This document shows, one piece after another, positions 16,743 to 24,997 of a stretch of DNA of 36,858 bases (its first letter is position 1; every line of letters starts with the position of its first letter). Under the pieces are notes generated by a model. The model saw only the letters and a list, made by a program, of their open reading frames with translations. It was not told where the DNA came from and did not search any database. The position numbers were made by a program, and so were the translations under genes. This DNA comes from Desulfobacterales bacterium (lineage in GTDB: Bacteria; Desulfobacterota; Desulfobacteria; Desulfobacterales; JARGFK01). The stretch lies in assembly GCA_029211065.1 (NCBI GenBank), contig JARGFK010000042.1:1-36858 (forward strand). The letters run 5' to 3'.

Positions 16743-19271
16743 TTAGGCCTTGGTGACCGTAACCACCGTACTTTGATTGGCCCACTGGCCGCTGACCGGA
16801 TCCGGTTGTTTCTTAATAACCCAGTTCGGATGTACGCCGTACGTCGTCCAGGGTTTAAGCGCAAGATCTGGATCGTTGTCGCCCGCCAGCGGCGCCTTGT
16901 TACCGGACGCGTAACGGCCATACTCCCAATGACCCAAATGGTGAGAGATGGCAATGATACCGGGAACCACGTCTTCGTTTACGTCGGCCTTGATCGTAAT
17001 TTCACCGACATCCGACTTGACCTTGATCTTGTCCCCATTCTTGATCCCCAGACGTTTGGCCGTTTTTGAATTAATCTTGGCCGGATTGTCATGAAAGATC
17101 TCCGTCAGCCACTTGCAGTTGGCCGAACGGGAATGGATCTGGACCGGCACCTTGTAGCTCGTTAAAATAAGCTCATTGGGGGCCAGATTCTGATGGTCGG
17201 ACATCGGCGTGTAAGTCGGCAGGGGGGGGAATTTTTTTAGCTTCAGGAGTTCGGAATACAGCTCAAAATACCCGGATTTGTTTACCCTGTCAGGATTAAA
17301 GCCCTTATATACCTTGTCGCCAAACTGCTGGCCGACATAGCCTTTAACGGCATTCTTGGTAAGGGTGTACCCTTTTTTCTTGGCCTCGGCCTCACTCTTG
17401 GCTTTGGATTTTTTCCAGTTCCAGTAAACACCGGTGGCCTCATCAAAGATGACCCCCTCTGCTTTGAGATGTTTGTCGCCTCTTTTGTATTTATACATGT
17501 AATAATCCGGTTTTATGTTGGGATCATGCCAGACGCCGTGTTTCATCATGTAATCAAACCCGCCGGCTTCTTTTACGCCCGGTGTTTTTTCGCACGATTT
17601 TTTGACAAATTCTTCCATCGAATTAAAACCCAGTGGAAATCCCATCCGGTTGGCCAGATCACACACAACATCGCCCATCATGCGGCTCTCACCCATCGGT
17701 TTGACCAGCGGTTGCCGGATGTAATACTCAGCAACCTGGGTCGCGGAAACCATATTTTCCCAGTCCATCCATTCCAGATAGGACGGATGGGGCAGGAGAA
17801 GGTCCGCCAACGCGGCCGATTCGTCATAATAGGCATTGACATTAACGGTAAACGGAATCAACGTTTCATCTTTTAAGATGTCAATGCTTTCCTGGCACTC
17901 CCCGTTGGCATATACCGGGGTGTAGCAGAACCACATATAAATTTCAGGGCGGCCGGCTTTGCCGTCCTTGATCATCTTGAGGACCTGATGATCGACCCCA
18001 TGGGTCGGGTACGCAACTTGGCCTTTAAATCCTTTGCCGATACCAAGATCTTTGGTTTTGGGCGCCTTGGGAAATTTTGGATATTTCCATGAAGCGCTTA
18101 CAGCCCGGCAGCGGCCACCGGGGTTGTCGATGTTGCCGGTAATGGCTGCCAGCATCTGCACCGCCCGCTCGGTATCGGTCCCGTTAAGATGGGCCACGGC
18201 TCCCCGGTAGCTGATGACGCAGGCCGGTTTGGCTTTGGCAAACTCAAGCGCAATGGACTTGATTTTGGCCGCCGGTACCCCGCTGATCTTTTCGGCGAAT
18301 TCGGGCGTATATTGGGCCAGGTGCGCCTTCAAGGCGCTTACCTTTTCATCCGTGCTGGCCTTGTAATCCTCAGTAGCCTTAATGTACTGAAAGAAATCTT
18401 TATCATAAAGGCCCGCTTCCATGATTTCGCGGCACATGGCAAGAACCACCACACCGTCAGTGCCCGGCGTTATCGGCACCCACTCGGTTGATCGCGCCGC
18501 CGTGTTGGAAAGCCTGACATCAAAAGTAACCATCTTGACATCCCGATCCACCATGGCGTCAACCAGCCGCTGCCATGTTGGGATGGAATTGGTACCCGCC
18601 TCCATCACACCGCTGCCAAAATTAAGAACATATTTGGTATTTTCAAAATCCCAGTTATCGTAATGCTTGCCCCAGGTAAGCTCCTGTCCTACCCACTTGC
18701 CTGTTTCACAGATGGCAGTATGACCGGAGATGGTTTTGGTGCCGAAAGAACCGAGAAAGCCTTTAACTATTTTTTCGGAAGACCCTTTCATGCGGCCATA
18801 GTGAAACGCCAACTTTTCCGGATGGCCCTCATCACGCAGTTTTTTCATGCGCGCCGCCAAATCGGTCAGGGCGTCGTCCCAACTGATGCGCTTCCACTTG
18901 CCTTCCCCACGCTTTCCTGCCCGTTTCATGGGATACAGAATTCGGTCCGGATCATAGAGCTGGTTGATCCCCGCGGCGCCTTTGGCGCATATCTTTCCTC
19001 TTCCCCGGATGGAATCAGGGTGTCCTTCCAGCTTGACCAGCCTGCCGTCCTCCACAAAACCGATCATGGAATCTCTGGTCACGCACGACCAGCAGGCCGT
19101 TGGAATCATTTTTCGTTCCACACCGGTCTCGGGTGAAAAATCTTTTCCCCCTTTAATAAATTTTACTGTCCCGGCCAGGGCCTGCGAGCGCATTACTTTT
19201 CCGGTTGCCAAGACCGCGGCACTTGCCACGCCAAGCCGGATAAGGTCACGGCGATTAATGTCTTTATTCAT
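16743..19271 (-). CDS. Tat-exported molybdopterin oxidoreductase (PsrA/ArrA-like clade), catalytic subunit
   Basis: 842 aa. A Tat signal (NRRDLIRLGVASAAVLATG) is followed by the N-terminal cluster site, which reads C60-x2-C63-x3-D67...C95: the third cysteine normal for this family is Asp. The expected molybdenum ligand is C188 in ISGHTAICETGKW, as in polysulfide, thiosulfate and arsenate reductases. Later blocks are LNFGSGVMEAGTN, RGAVAHLNGTD, ITGNIDNPGGR and a C-terminal molydop-binding domain (LILTSYKVPVQIHSRSANCK). Length is close to ArrA (about 850) and shorter than TtrA. AAGGAGGAG precedes the ATG. It lies in the operon between the Fe-S subunit and its chaperone. Substrate unknown: a sulfur or arsenic oxyanion, or polysulfide, are all possible. 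Confidence 0.88.
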   Translation of the reverse strand: MNKDINRRDLIRLGVASAAVLATGKVMRSQALAGTVKFIKGGKDFSPETGVERKMIPTACWSCVTRDSMIGFVEDGRLVKLEGHPDSIRGRGKICAKGAAGINQLYDPDRILYPMKRAGKRGEGKWKRISWDDALTDLAARMKKLRDEGHPEKLAFHYGRMKGSSEKIVKGFLGSFGTKTISGHTAICETGKWVGQELTWGKHYDNWDFENTKYVLNFGSGVMEAGTNSIPTWQRLVDAMVDRDVKMVTFDVRLSNTAARSTEWVPITPGTDGVVVLAMCREIMEAGLYDKDFFQYIKATEDYKASTDEKVSALKAHLAQYTPEFAEKISGVPAAKIKSIALEFAKAKPACVISYRGAVAHLNGTDTERAVQMLAAITGNIDNPGGRCRAVSASWKYPKFPKAPKTKDLGIGKGFKGQVAYPTHGVDHQVLKMIKDGKAGRPEIYMWFCYTPVYANGECQESIDILKDETLIPFTVNVNAYYDESAALADLLLPHPSYLEWMDWENMVSATQVAEYYIRQPLVKPMGESRMMGDVVCDLANRMGFPLGFNSMEEFVKKSCEKTPGVKEAGGFDYMMKHGVWHDPNIKPDYYMYKYKRGDKHLKAEGVIFDEATGVYWNWKKSKAKSEAEAKKKGYTLTKNAVKGYVGQQFGDKVYKGFNPDRVNKSGYFELYSELLKLKKFPPLPTYTPMSDHQNLAPNELILTSYKVPVQIHSRSANCKWLTEIFHDNPAKINSKTAKRLGIKNGDKIKVKSDVGEITIKADVNEDVVPGIIAISHHLGHWEYGRYASGNKAPLAGDNDPDLALKPWTTYGVHPNWVIKKQPDPVSGQWANQSTVVTVTKA

Positions 19272-19296
19272 TTTCTCCTCCTTCTTTTATATGCTT

Positions 19297-20151
19297 TTAT
19301 ATAATACGGTCTTGATAGGCTTCATTTTTTTCATATTTTTTCCTGGCCGCAGCCATTTTTTGAAGCGCCCCATCCGGGTCGATGTAAAAGTTCATGGGTC
19401 TTGTCTTTTCTCCCGGGAGCAGGGTTGTTTTGTTTTGTTTATCCAGAAAACCGAATTCTTTGTTCAATTTTGAAACATCGCTGGCCGGATCATTCAAGTC
19501 TCCGAATATTCTCGCTCCTGCGGGACAAATATTGACACAGGCCGGAGCCACCCCCTTTTCAATGCGATGGTTGCAGGACGAACATTTGACGATGGCGAAC
19601 TTGGTGGAGTCCTTGCCGGCCTTAAGGCGTTTGTTAAAGGCCCGGGCGCCGTAAGGACACGCCTCGATGCATTTGCCGCAGCCGGTACAATACTGATTAT
19701 CGAAAAGGATAAGTCCGTCCGGGCGCTTATAGGTGGCCCCGCCGCGATACCGGATGGTTTTACCGTCAGAAGTTTTAAATGTGCGTCGATCCTTGGGGTA
19801 TTCCGGGCAGGCCTTAACGCAGGGTGGAATTTTGTCTTCCTCGTTTCCCTCGCAGTGATTACACCGCGTCGGCAAAAAGAGCTTTTCGGTGCTGGGGAAT
19901 TTGCCGTGAATTTCCTCAATGACAGCCGTCCGGAAAGCACCCAGGGGAACATCGAACTCGGCCTTGCAGGCAACGGTACATGCCCGACAGCCGTTGCACC
20001 GCCTGAGATCCATGACCATCGCCCACCGCGGTGCCTCTTTTTCGGCCGCGAACGCAATACCGTCCGGGACCAGACTGGTCGCCCCGGTAAGGGTCAGCGC
20101 GCCCGCTCCCTTTAGAACCTGACGACGTGTAAGCGTAACTTTTTCACTCAT
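19297..20151 (-). CDS. PsrB/TtrB-like four-cluster Fe-S electron-transfer subunit
   Basis: 284 aa. A Tat signal (TRRQVLKGAGALTLTGA) is followed by four cysteine groups: CNGCRACTVACK, CNHC...CVKACP, CTGCGKCIEACP and CSSC...CVNICP, giving four [4Fe-4S] clusters. The order and spacing are those of the beta subunits of polysulfide, thiosulfate and tetrathionate reductases. It should form a soluble or cytochrome-docked dimer with the molybdoenzyme, whose gene starts 25 bases after it. No NrfD gene lies beside this pair; the nearest NrfD is five genes further on with its own Fe-S partner. Electrons therefore probably reach it through the multiheme cytochromes. Confidence 0.88.
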   Translation of the reverse strand: MSEKVTLTRRQVLKGAGALTLTGATSLVPDGIAFAAEKEAPRWAMVMDLRRCNGCRACTVACKAEFDVPLGAFRTAVIEEIHGKFPSTEKLFLPTRCNHCEGNEEDKIPPCVKACPEYPKDRRTFKTSDGKTIRYRGGATYKRPDGLILFDNQYCTGCGKCIEACPYGARAFNKRLKAGKDSTKFAIVKCSSCNHRIEKGVAPACVNICPAGARIFGDLNDPASDVSKLNKEFGFLDKQNKTTLLPGEKTRPMNFYIDPDGALQKMAAARKKYEKNEAYQDRII

Positions 20152-20235
20152 AACAACCTCCTTTAGTTTAATTGTTCACCTTTTCTAAAATACAGGCATT
20201 TAGATCCATAGTGTCCCCTTAACTTTCGTTACGAA

Positions 20236-21807
20236 TTATTTACCTTCTTCGGTATAAGCGATCATATCATCGAAAAAGCCTATGGCCGCATCAATAAGCA
20301 TAATGGAATACTTCTTGTTATGAACACCGTTGCCGTGTTGGACAATGTCTATAATATCAAGGCCTTGCTTAAGTATCTGGTTTGCCTTGGCCAGTTTGTC
20401 ATTCGTAAGCCTGGACTTATACTTGGCAAGTGTTTCCAGCGCCTCCTGCTCGATCTCCCTGGCTTCCTTGATGTTTTTGACAAGCTCTGTCTTCCACTCC
20501 TTGAGCATTTTTTCGTGATCCTTGGTGTGACATTTGACGCAGGTCTTGCCCGATGCGGTCATGACTTTGGCGCCTTTTTCAGTGTGCTTCCGCTCCACGT
20601 GGCAACCCAGACAGTTGGTTCCCACTTTATACATGAAATCCGGTGTCTTCAAGACACCCTCGATCTTTGGACCGGAAACCAAAAGCCGCTGCAAGCGATG
20701 GGGACTAAAATGACAGGCCTCGCAACTGATGCGCTCGGGCTGGCTATCTAGGGGCCGTTCTAAATTGGCCTTTGTGTGCATGATCGGCCGGTGGCATTCA
20801 AAACAGCGGGCGTTTTTAGTCGTCACGTGCTTTTCATGCATCAGCTTTTTGTTCTTCACTTCTTTCAGCGCTTTGGCCTGGTCATGACAAGCGAGACAGG
20901 CTTCATTTTTTATCCGTCCAGCGCCCAAAACCAGCGTAGTTTTAAGCTCTCCTTTCTCAAAAAAGGCCTCGTACCTGCCCCCGCCTGAGGCCTGTATCAT
21001 CTCAATGTGGCAGCTTGAGCAGGAAACATTGGCTTTTTTTAGCATCTCATGGGTAATCGGCTTCTCCCCGGAAGTCTGGATGGGCTTTTCAGGTAGTGCG
21101 TGGCAAAGTTCACATCGGCCCCGACCTTCGTTAAATTTGACGTTGGTGAAATGACACTGATGACAGGCGGCCTGACTCACCTCAAACTTTTTCTGATCGG
21201 TTTCATGCTGATGACAGGAAGTGCAATTGATTGCCTGACCTTCAATCTGGTTCTTTTTTTCCAGGTGGGGCTTGTGGACAAAGCTGACTTTATCGGTAAA
21301 CTTTATCTTCTTGGTCTTGAACTCATCCTTGGGGTTGCCGTGGCAATTGGCCGTCATGCAGCTGGCATCGACGACCCGGGGCCGGGTCCTGACAACCTCG
21401 CCGCCAAGCTGCAAATAGGAAAAATGGGCCGGCGGTTCTTTAATGAGATCTTTAATTGGAATGTGTTTAATTTTTGATTCATTGCCTGCTGTCGGCGTCA
21501 CCCCCAGCCTACCGGCTTTACCGGGTGGGTAATGGCACTCCACACACCCGTATTTATTATGTTTGCCTTTCTTCCAGAGTTCATAGCCTTTATTGACAAT
21601 CCCCGGGTAAGTTAAGACGTGGCAGTAACCACAAAAAAATTGCGGCTGAGGAAGATCAGGGGCGGGAAGTTCGGTTAAGGATTTAGCCGCTTGATCCATT
21701 GCAAACACTGAACCGCTGAGTGCCAGGTTTACCACTACGAGCATAACAATGGAAATGAACCATGTCCGCCAACTACACTTCTTTTGGTACATGTACTTCA
21801 GCCTCAT
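20236..21807 (-). CDS. 12-heme cytochrome c with NapC-like entry and helical tail
   Basis: 523 aa. An N-terminal hydrophobic segment (TWFISIVMLVVVNLALSGSV) serves as signal or anchor. Eleven CXXCH motifs are present, the first pair (CGYCH, CVECH) in a NapC/NirT-like setting. One CX4CH motif, CMTANCH (residues 150-156), is of the kind seen in class III cytochromes c3. The last 90 residues are heme-free and helical, with the NGVHNKKYS motif common in large multiheme cytochromes. Two starts are possible: 21807 (AGGAG eleven bases ahead) and 21792 (GAGG nine bases ahead). The start overlaps the receiver gene. It may be the redox partner joining the membrane to the Fe-S/molybdoenzyme pair. Confidence 0.85.
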   Translation of the reverse strand: MRLKYMYQKKCSWRTWFISIVMLVVVNLALSGSVFAMDQAAKSLTELPAPDLPQPQFFCGYCHVLTYPGIVNKGYELWKKGKHNKYGCVECHYPPGKAGRLGVTPTAGNESKIKHIPIKDLIKEPPAHFSYLQLGGEVVRTRPRVVDASCMTANCHGNPKDEFKTKKIKFTDKVSFVHKPHLEKKNQIEGQAINCTSCHQHETDQKKFEVSQAACHQCHFTNVKFNEGRGRCELCHALPEKPIQTSGEKPITHEMLKKANVSCSSCHIEMIQASGGGRYEAFFEKGELKTTLVLGAGRIKNEACLACHDQAKALKEVKNKKLMHEKHVTTKNARCFECHRPIMHTKANLERPLDSQPERISCEACHFSPHRLQRLLVSGPKIEGVLKTPDFMYKVGTNCLGCHVERKHTEKGAKVMTASGKTCVKCHTKDHEKMLKEWKTELVKNIKEAREIEQEALETLAKYKSRLTNDKLAKANQILKQGLDIIDIVQHGNGVHNKKYSIMLIDAAIGFFDDMIAYTEEGK

Positions 21808-22177
21808 CTTCGTAAATACTCCTTAGCCAATATATAAGTTCGTCCATATCAACCGGCTTATTAATACACGCGTAAATGTGGTAACAGATAGCTTCCTTTA
21901 ACTCCGGATGAAATCGTTCCGACGACATGCAGAGAAAATATACCTCGGGGTATTTTTTGGTAAGGTCCCGAATCGTCCGGTTGTCCAGAGAGACGGTATC
22001 AAGGTCAATGATGACCACCAGACAGCTTTTTTTCTGGAGCAAAGAGTTCAGGTCCGATAACAAATAGACCGGAACCGTTTGATAGTCCCGGCCTTCCAAC
22101 AGATTGCATAAGGCCAAACATTGACTTTGATCATTGTCGAACACGACTGTTTTTTTTGTCAGACTGAGAGCCGTCAA
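21773..22177 (-). CDS. Receiver-only response-regulator-like protein
   Basis: 134 aa, a single REC-like fold without an output domain. The acidic pair is D14/D16 in VVFDNDQ. A phosphorylation-site candidate is D58 or D60 in VVIIDLDTVSLD, with S85 in LCMSSE and the conserved Lys-Pro pair in INKPVD (K107). TTG is the likely start, with AAGGATT about seven bases before it; no ATG fits. It is the first gene after the sigma-54 promoter and overlaps the 12-heme gene by 35 bases. No histidine kinase is seen in the window. It may tune the operon or act in protein-protein signalling. Confidence 0.7.
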   Translation of the reverse strand: MTALSLTKKTVVFDNDQSQCLALCNLLEGRDYQTVPVYLLSDLNSLLQKKSCLVVIIDLDTVSLDNRTIRDLTKKYPEVYFLCMSSERFHPELKEAICYHIYACINKPVDMDELIYWLRSIYEDEAEVHVPKEV

Positions 22178-22341
22178 CAGTTAATCCTTTATGCGTGATA
22201 GCCATATCTTGATAAGGATTTAAATTGTTTAGATAAATTTAACCGAAAGGTTATTACGCAAACCTAACCGCAACCTGAGAATATTGTGTATCTTGAAACT
22301 ATCCCTAAACTTAGAAAAACCTGTATATCATATAATGTTAC

Positions 22342-22357
22342 AGCAAATTGAATGCCA
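22342..22357 (-). promoter_or_regulatory. Sigma-54 (-24/-12) promoter of the respiratory operon
   Basis: On the minus strand the sequence is TGGCATTCAATTTGCT, matching TGGCAYNNNNNTTGCW with the GG and GC elements at the correct spacing. Transcription would begin near 22331 and reach the receiver gene start at 22177. The activator gene for such a promoter lies immediately upstream. Confidence 0.8.
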
Positions 22358-22525
22358 ACATTGGGGATGGGGTAATACACAGCGGTATTTTGATGCGATC
22401 TAAAGGCTTGGGTTCTCTTAACGTATTGAGATAAATTAAAATATAATTATAAAAAAGGCCGGATAATAATTTTATTTTTTTATGATTGATGATGGCGGTC
22501 GACATTTTCAAATTATGTTTTTTCG

Positions 22526-22648
22526 TTTGTGCGTAAAATATTGACATGAAATTCGTCATTATTAATATTCTGTTAAATAACAAAATATTAGGTGTGTGCA
22601 AAATCAGGACACAAATTGCTATAAAGACATCTCAATACGCACAATTTG
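22526..22648. promoter_or_regulatory. Candidate upstream activator sites for the sigma-54 activator
   Basis: Three related motifs: TTTGTGCGTAAAAT at 22526-22539, GTGTGTGCAAAAT at 22592-22604, and ATACGCACAATTT at 22635-22647 in the opposite sense. They lie about 170-305 bases upstream of the -24 element, the usual distance for enhancer sites. The similarity is short and could be chance in AT-rich DNA. Confidence 0.4.
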
Positions 22649-22783
22649 CCCTGTTGTTGCACCTGTAAGGTTTAATCAGCAGTAGTTGAGTCGATAAGAA
22701 AAAATGAGAGGGAACCCACTGATTTGAGTCCAAAATTAGACTATTATCGCCCCCGATCTGTGGATATCAGGCAAATAGCCATC

Positions 22784-24997
22784 CTAATGAAAAGTGGGCT
22801 TGGTGTTTGTAATTTGATATTTTTTAATTTTATTGTAAAGGGTGTTGCGGCTGATCCCCAGTCGCTGGGCGGTCTCTTTCTTGTTCCAATTGCTGGTTTC
22901 AAGGGCTTCCTCAAGCAATTTTTTTTCATTTTCAAAAATGGTCGGGGTTTCGGGGGCGGCCACTGATTGGGACGTCCTGTCTGCATTCCGAATAAATTGC
23001 GGCAAATCAGAAACTTCGACCTGCTCGCTTTTTGCTAGCACAACAGCATGTTCAATGCTGTTTTCCAGTTCGCGGACATTGCCCGGCCAGGGATAATCCA
23101 GCAGAACACGCATGGCTTCAGAATTAAATCCTTTCAGATTTTTATCCTGCTCGGCAGCGAACCGACGCAGGAAATGATTGGATAACAGCGGGATGTCATT
23201 CGGTCGCTTTTTGAGAAGCGGCAGCGTGATCGGGATTACATTCAAACGGTAATACAGATCTTCACGAAACGTACCGTTTTTAACCTCCTTCAGAAGATCT
23301 TTATTGGTTGCCGCAAGAATGCGCACATTCACACTTAAGGTTTGTTCCCCGCCCAACCGTTCGAATTTTTGAGTCTGCAAAACCCGGAGCAGCTTGATTT
23401 GAGCCGAAGGTGGAATCTCACCGACTTCATCCAAAAAAACCGTGCCGCCGTCGGCCTGTTCAAAGCGGCCCTGCTTTTGCCGGACCGCGCCGGTGAAAGC
23501 GCCTTTTTCATGCCCAAAAATTTCACTTTCCAAAAGCGTGGCCGGATAAGCGGAACAATTAATCACGACAAAGGGTTTGTCCTTCCGCAGGCTGTTCCAA
23601 TGAATCGCATTGGCGACCATTTCTTTACCGGTACCGCTTTCTCCCTGTATCAGAACGGTTGCATCCGTTGGGGCCACATCCTCAATGAGCTTATAAATTC
23701 CCTGCATTTCTGGGTTTTTGCCAATAATACCGCAGTATTCAGCTGTGTTTTCGATGCGGTGTTGAAGCGCTCGAATTTCTTCCTCCTGTAAGGCGGCGCG
23801 TTTGATTGCACCAGAGGCCTGGTTCAAAATCAGGTCAAGCAGCTCGATCTCTTTGCTGCGGTCCTCGAAATTGATGGGGCAACCCACAAACATCGCCCCC
23901 AGCAGCTGCCCCTCATGATGGAGCGGAAAAACAGCGACTCGCTCTGCGGTTTGGAAATCAACCGAAACAACCGGCGGCCTGAAATTGTTTTTGTTGATAA
24001 AGCTGATGCCATGTACATTCTTTAAGCTGTCAATCATCGGTTTAAAAAGATCAGCACGCAAATAACTGGCGTCTCCCTCAGATAAAACAAAAACAGCTTC
24101 ACGGCTAACTGAAAATATGATCAGTTGCATATGTCGGCAGTCCAAAATTTCTTGAAATTTGTCGATCAGATAGGCACTGATATCTTTTAAGTTGGGTAGG
24201 GCTCCGATTTCCTGAACGATCGAAAAGCAGCTTCTCGTTTGACGATGGGCCCGATCCAGTTCAATTGTCTTTTCTTCCAAACGCCGGGTATATTCTCTAA
24301 TCCGGGAAATCATACGGTTAAACGAAGAAGTCAACTTAACGACTTCTTCATGGCCCTCATGTTCAAGATTTAAATTCAGTTGGTGTTCATCAATATTTTC
24401 AACAGCTTCGGACAAGGCTGCCAAGGGTTCGGTAAATCGCCGGATAAAAAGAAAACTCACCAAAAGTGCCAGCAAAAGTATTCCCAGTGTCAATATACCC
24501 ATTTGAAACCACAATTTGGTCACCTGGTTTCGGTAAGGCTTTTCCGAAAGACCGAGGCGCAGGACCCCCGCCTTTCCTTCAAAAATCGGCCAGGCAATAT
24601 CCAGGTAGCGATCCCCTTTAGTAGAAACAATTTTTTTAAATTGGACCTGGCCGTCTTGAAGTGCATCAGTGGCAGTCATCAGTTCGGTCGGGAAACCATC
24701 GGTAAAGGTATGAGTTATTACCTGACCGCTTCTAACAATAAAAAGGTAAGCTACGGCGGGATTGCTGCTGATATGGTGTTCCAGCATTTTTTGAAGCGTT
24801 ACCAGATCGTTGATGAGAAGTATATCAGCGGCTTCAAGAGCAACGCTGTGTGCAACATTTTCAGCCTGGGCTGTTTCAGCCTGATAGAGGCTTCTGCTAT
24901 AGCGATGCGTAACCAGCAGGGAAATCATTATGCTGCTGATAATAACCAGCGCAGAAACCGCTGCCAGCAATTTACTTCTAAGGCTTCTCAGTCGCAT
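22784..24997 (-). CDS. Membrane-bound sigma-54 activator: sensor, HAMP, GAF, AAA+, Fis-type HTH
   Basis: 737 aa. TM1 spans about 10-29, an extracytoplasmic domain 30-160, TM2 163-186, HAMP 187-240 with a coiled coil, and a GAF-like domain about 255-400. The AAA+ domain follows, with Walker A GESGTGKE (452-459), the sigma-54 loop GAFTGA (499-504), Walker B FLDE (521-524) and [11 protein letters not shown] Fis-type helix-turn-helix covers 690-727 ([19 protein letters not shown]). No histidine kinase or receiver domain is present, so sensing and transcription activation sit in one chain. GGAGA lies ten bases before the ATG. The gene overlaps the PhnD-like gene by 20 bases, and the sigma-54 promoter lies 426 bases after its stop. 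Confidence 0.92.
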   Translation of the reverse strand: MRLRSLRSKLLAAVSALVIISSIMISLLVTHRYSRSLYQAETAQAENVAHSVALEAADILLINDLVTLQKMLEHHISSNPAVAYLFIVRSGQVITHTFTDGFPTELMTATDALQDGQVQFKKIVSTKGDRYLDIAWPIFEGKAGVLRLGLSEKPYRNQVTKLWFQMGILTLGILLLALLVSFLFIRRFTEPLAALSEAVENIDEHQLNLNLEHEGHEEVVKLTSSFNRMISRIREYTRRLEEKTIELDRAHRQTRSCFSIVQEIGALPNLKDISAYLIDKFQEILDCRHMQLIIFSVSREAVFVLSEGDASYLRADLFKPMIDSLKNVHGISFINKNNFRPPVVSVDFQTAERVAVFPLHHEGQLLGAMFVGCPINFEDRSKEIELLDLILNQASGAIKRAALQEEEIRALQHRIENTAEYCGIIGKNPEMQGIYKLIEDVAPTDATVLIQGESGTGKEMVANAIHWNSLRKDKPFVVINCSAYPATLLESEIFGHEKGAFTGAVRQKQGRFEQADGGTVFLDEVGEIPPSAQIKLLRVLQTQKFERLGGEQTLSVNVRILAATNKDLLKEVKNGTFREDLYYRLNVIPITLPLLKKRPNDIPLLSNHFLRRFAAEQDKNLKGFNSEAMRVLLDYPWPGNVRELENSIEHAVVLAKSEQVEVSDLPQFIRNADRTSQSVAAPETPTIFENEKKLLEEALETSNWNKKETAQRLGISRNTLYNKIKKYQITNTKPTFH

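Larger units (their letters stand above)
22178..22783. other. 606-base regulatory region without a gene
   Basis: An AT-rich stretch between the sigma-54 activator gene and the receiver gene, both on the minus strand. It holds the sigma-54 promoter at 22342-22357, an untranslated leader of about 150 bases, and repeated GTGCGTA-like motifs at 22526-22648. An open frame at 22338-22601 (minus) has no ribosome binding site and a composition like random AT-rich DNA, so I do not call it. Confidence 0.7.

Noticed and set aside
22338-22601. 87-codon open frame on the minus strand in the regulatory region
   Set aside because: AT-rich, no ribosome binding site, and its end overlaps the sigma-54 promoter. 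Treated as non-coding.
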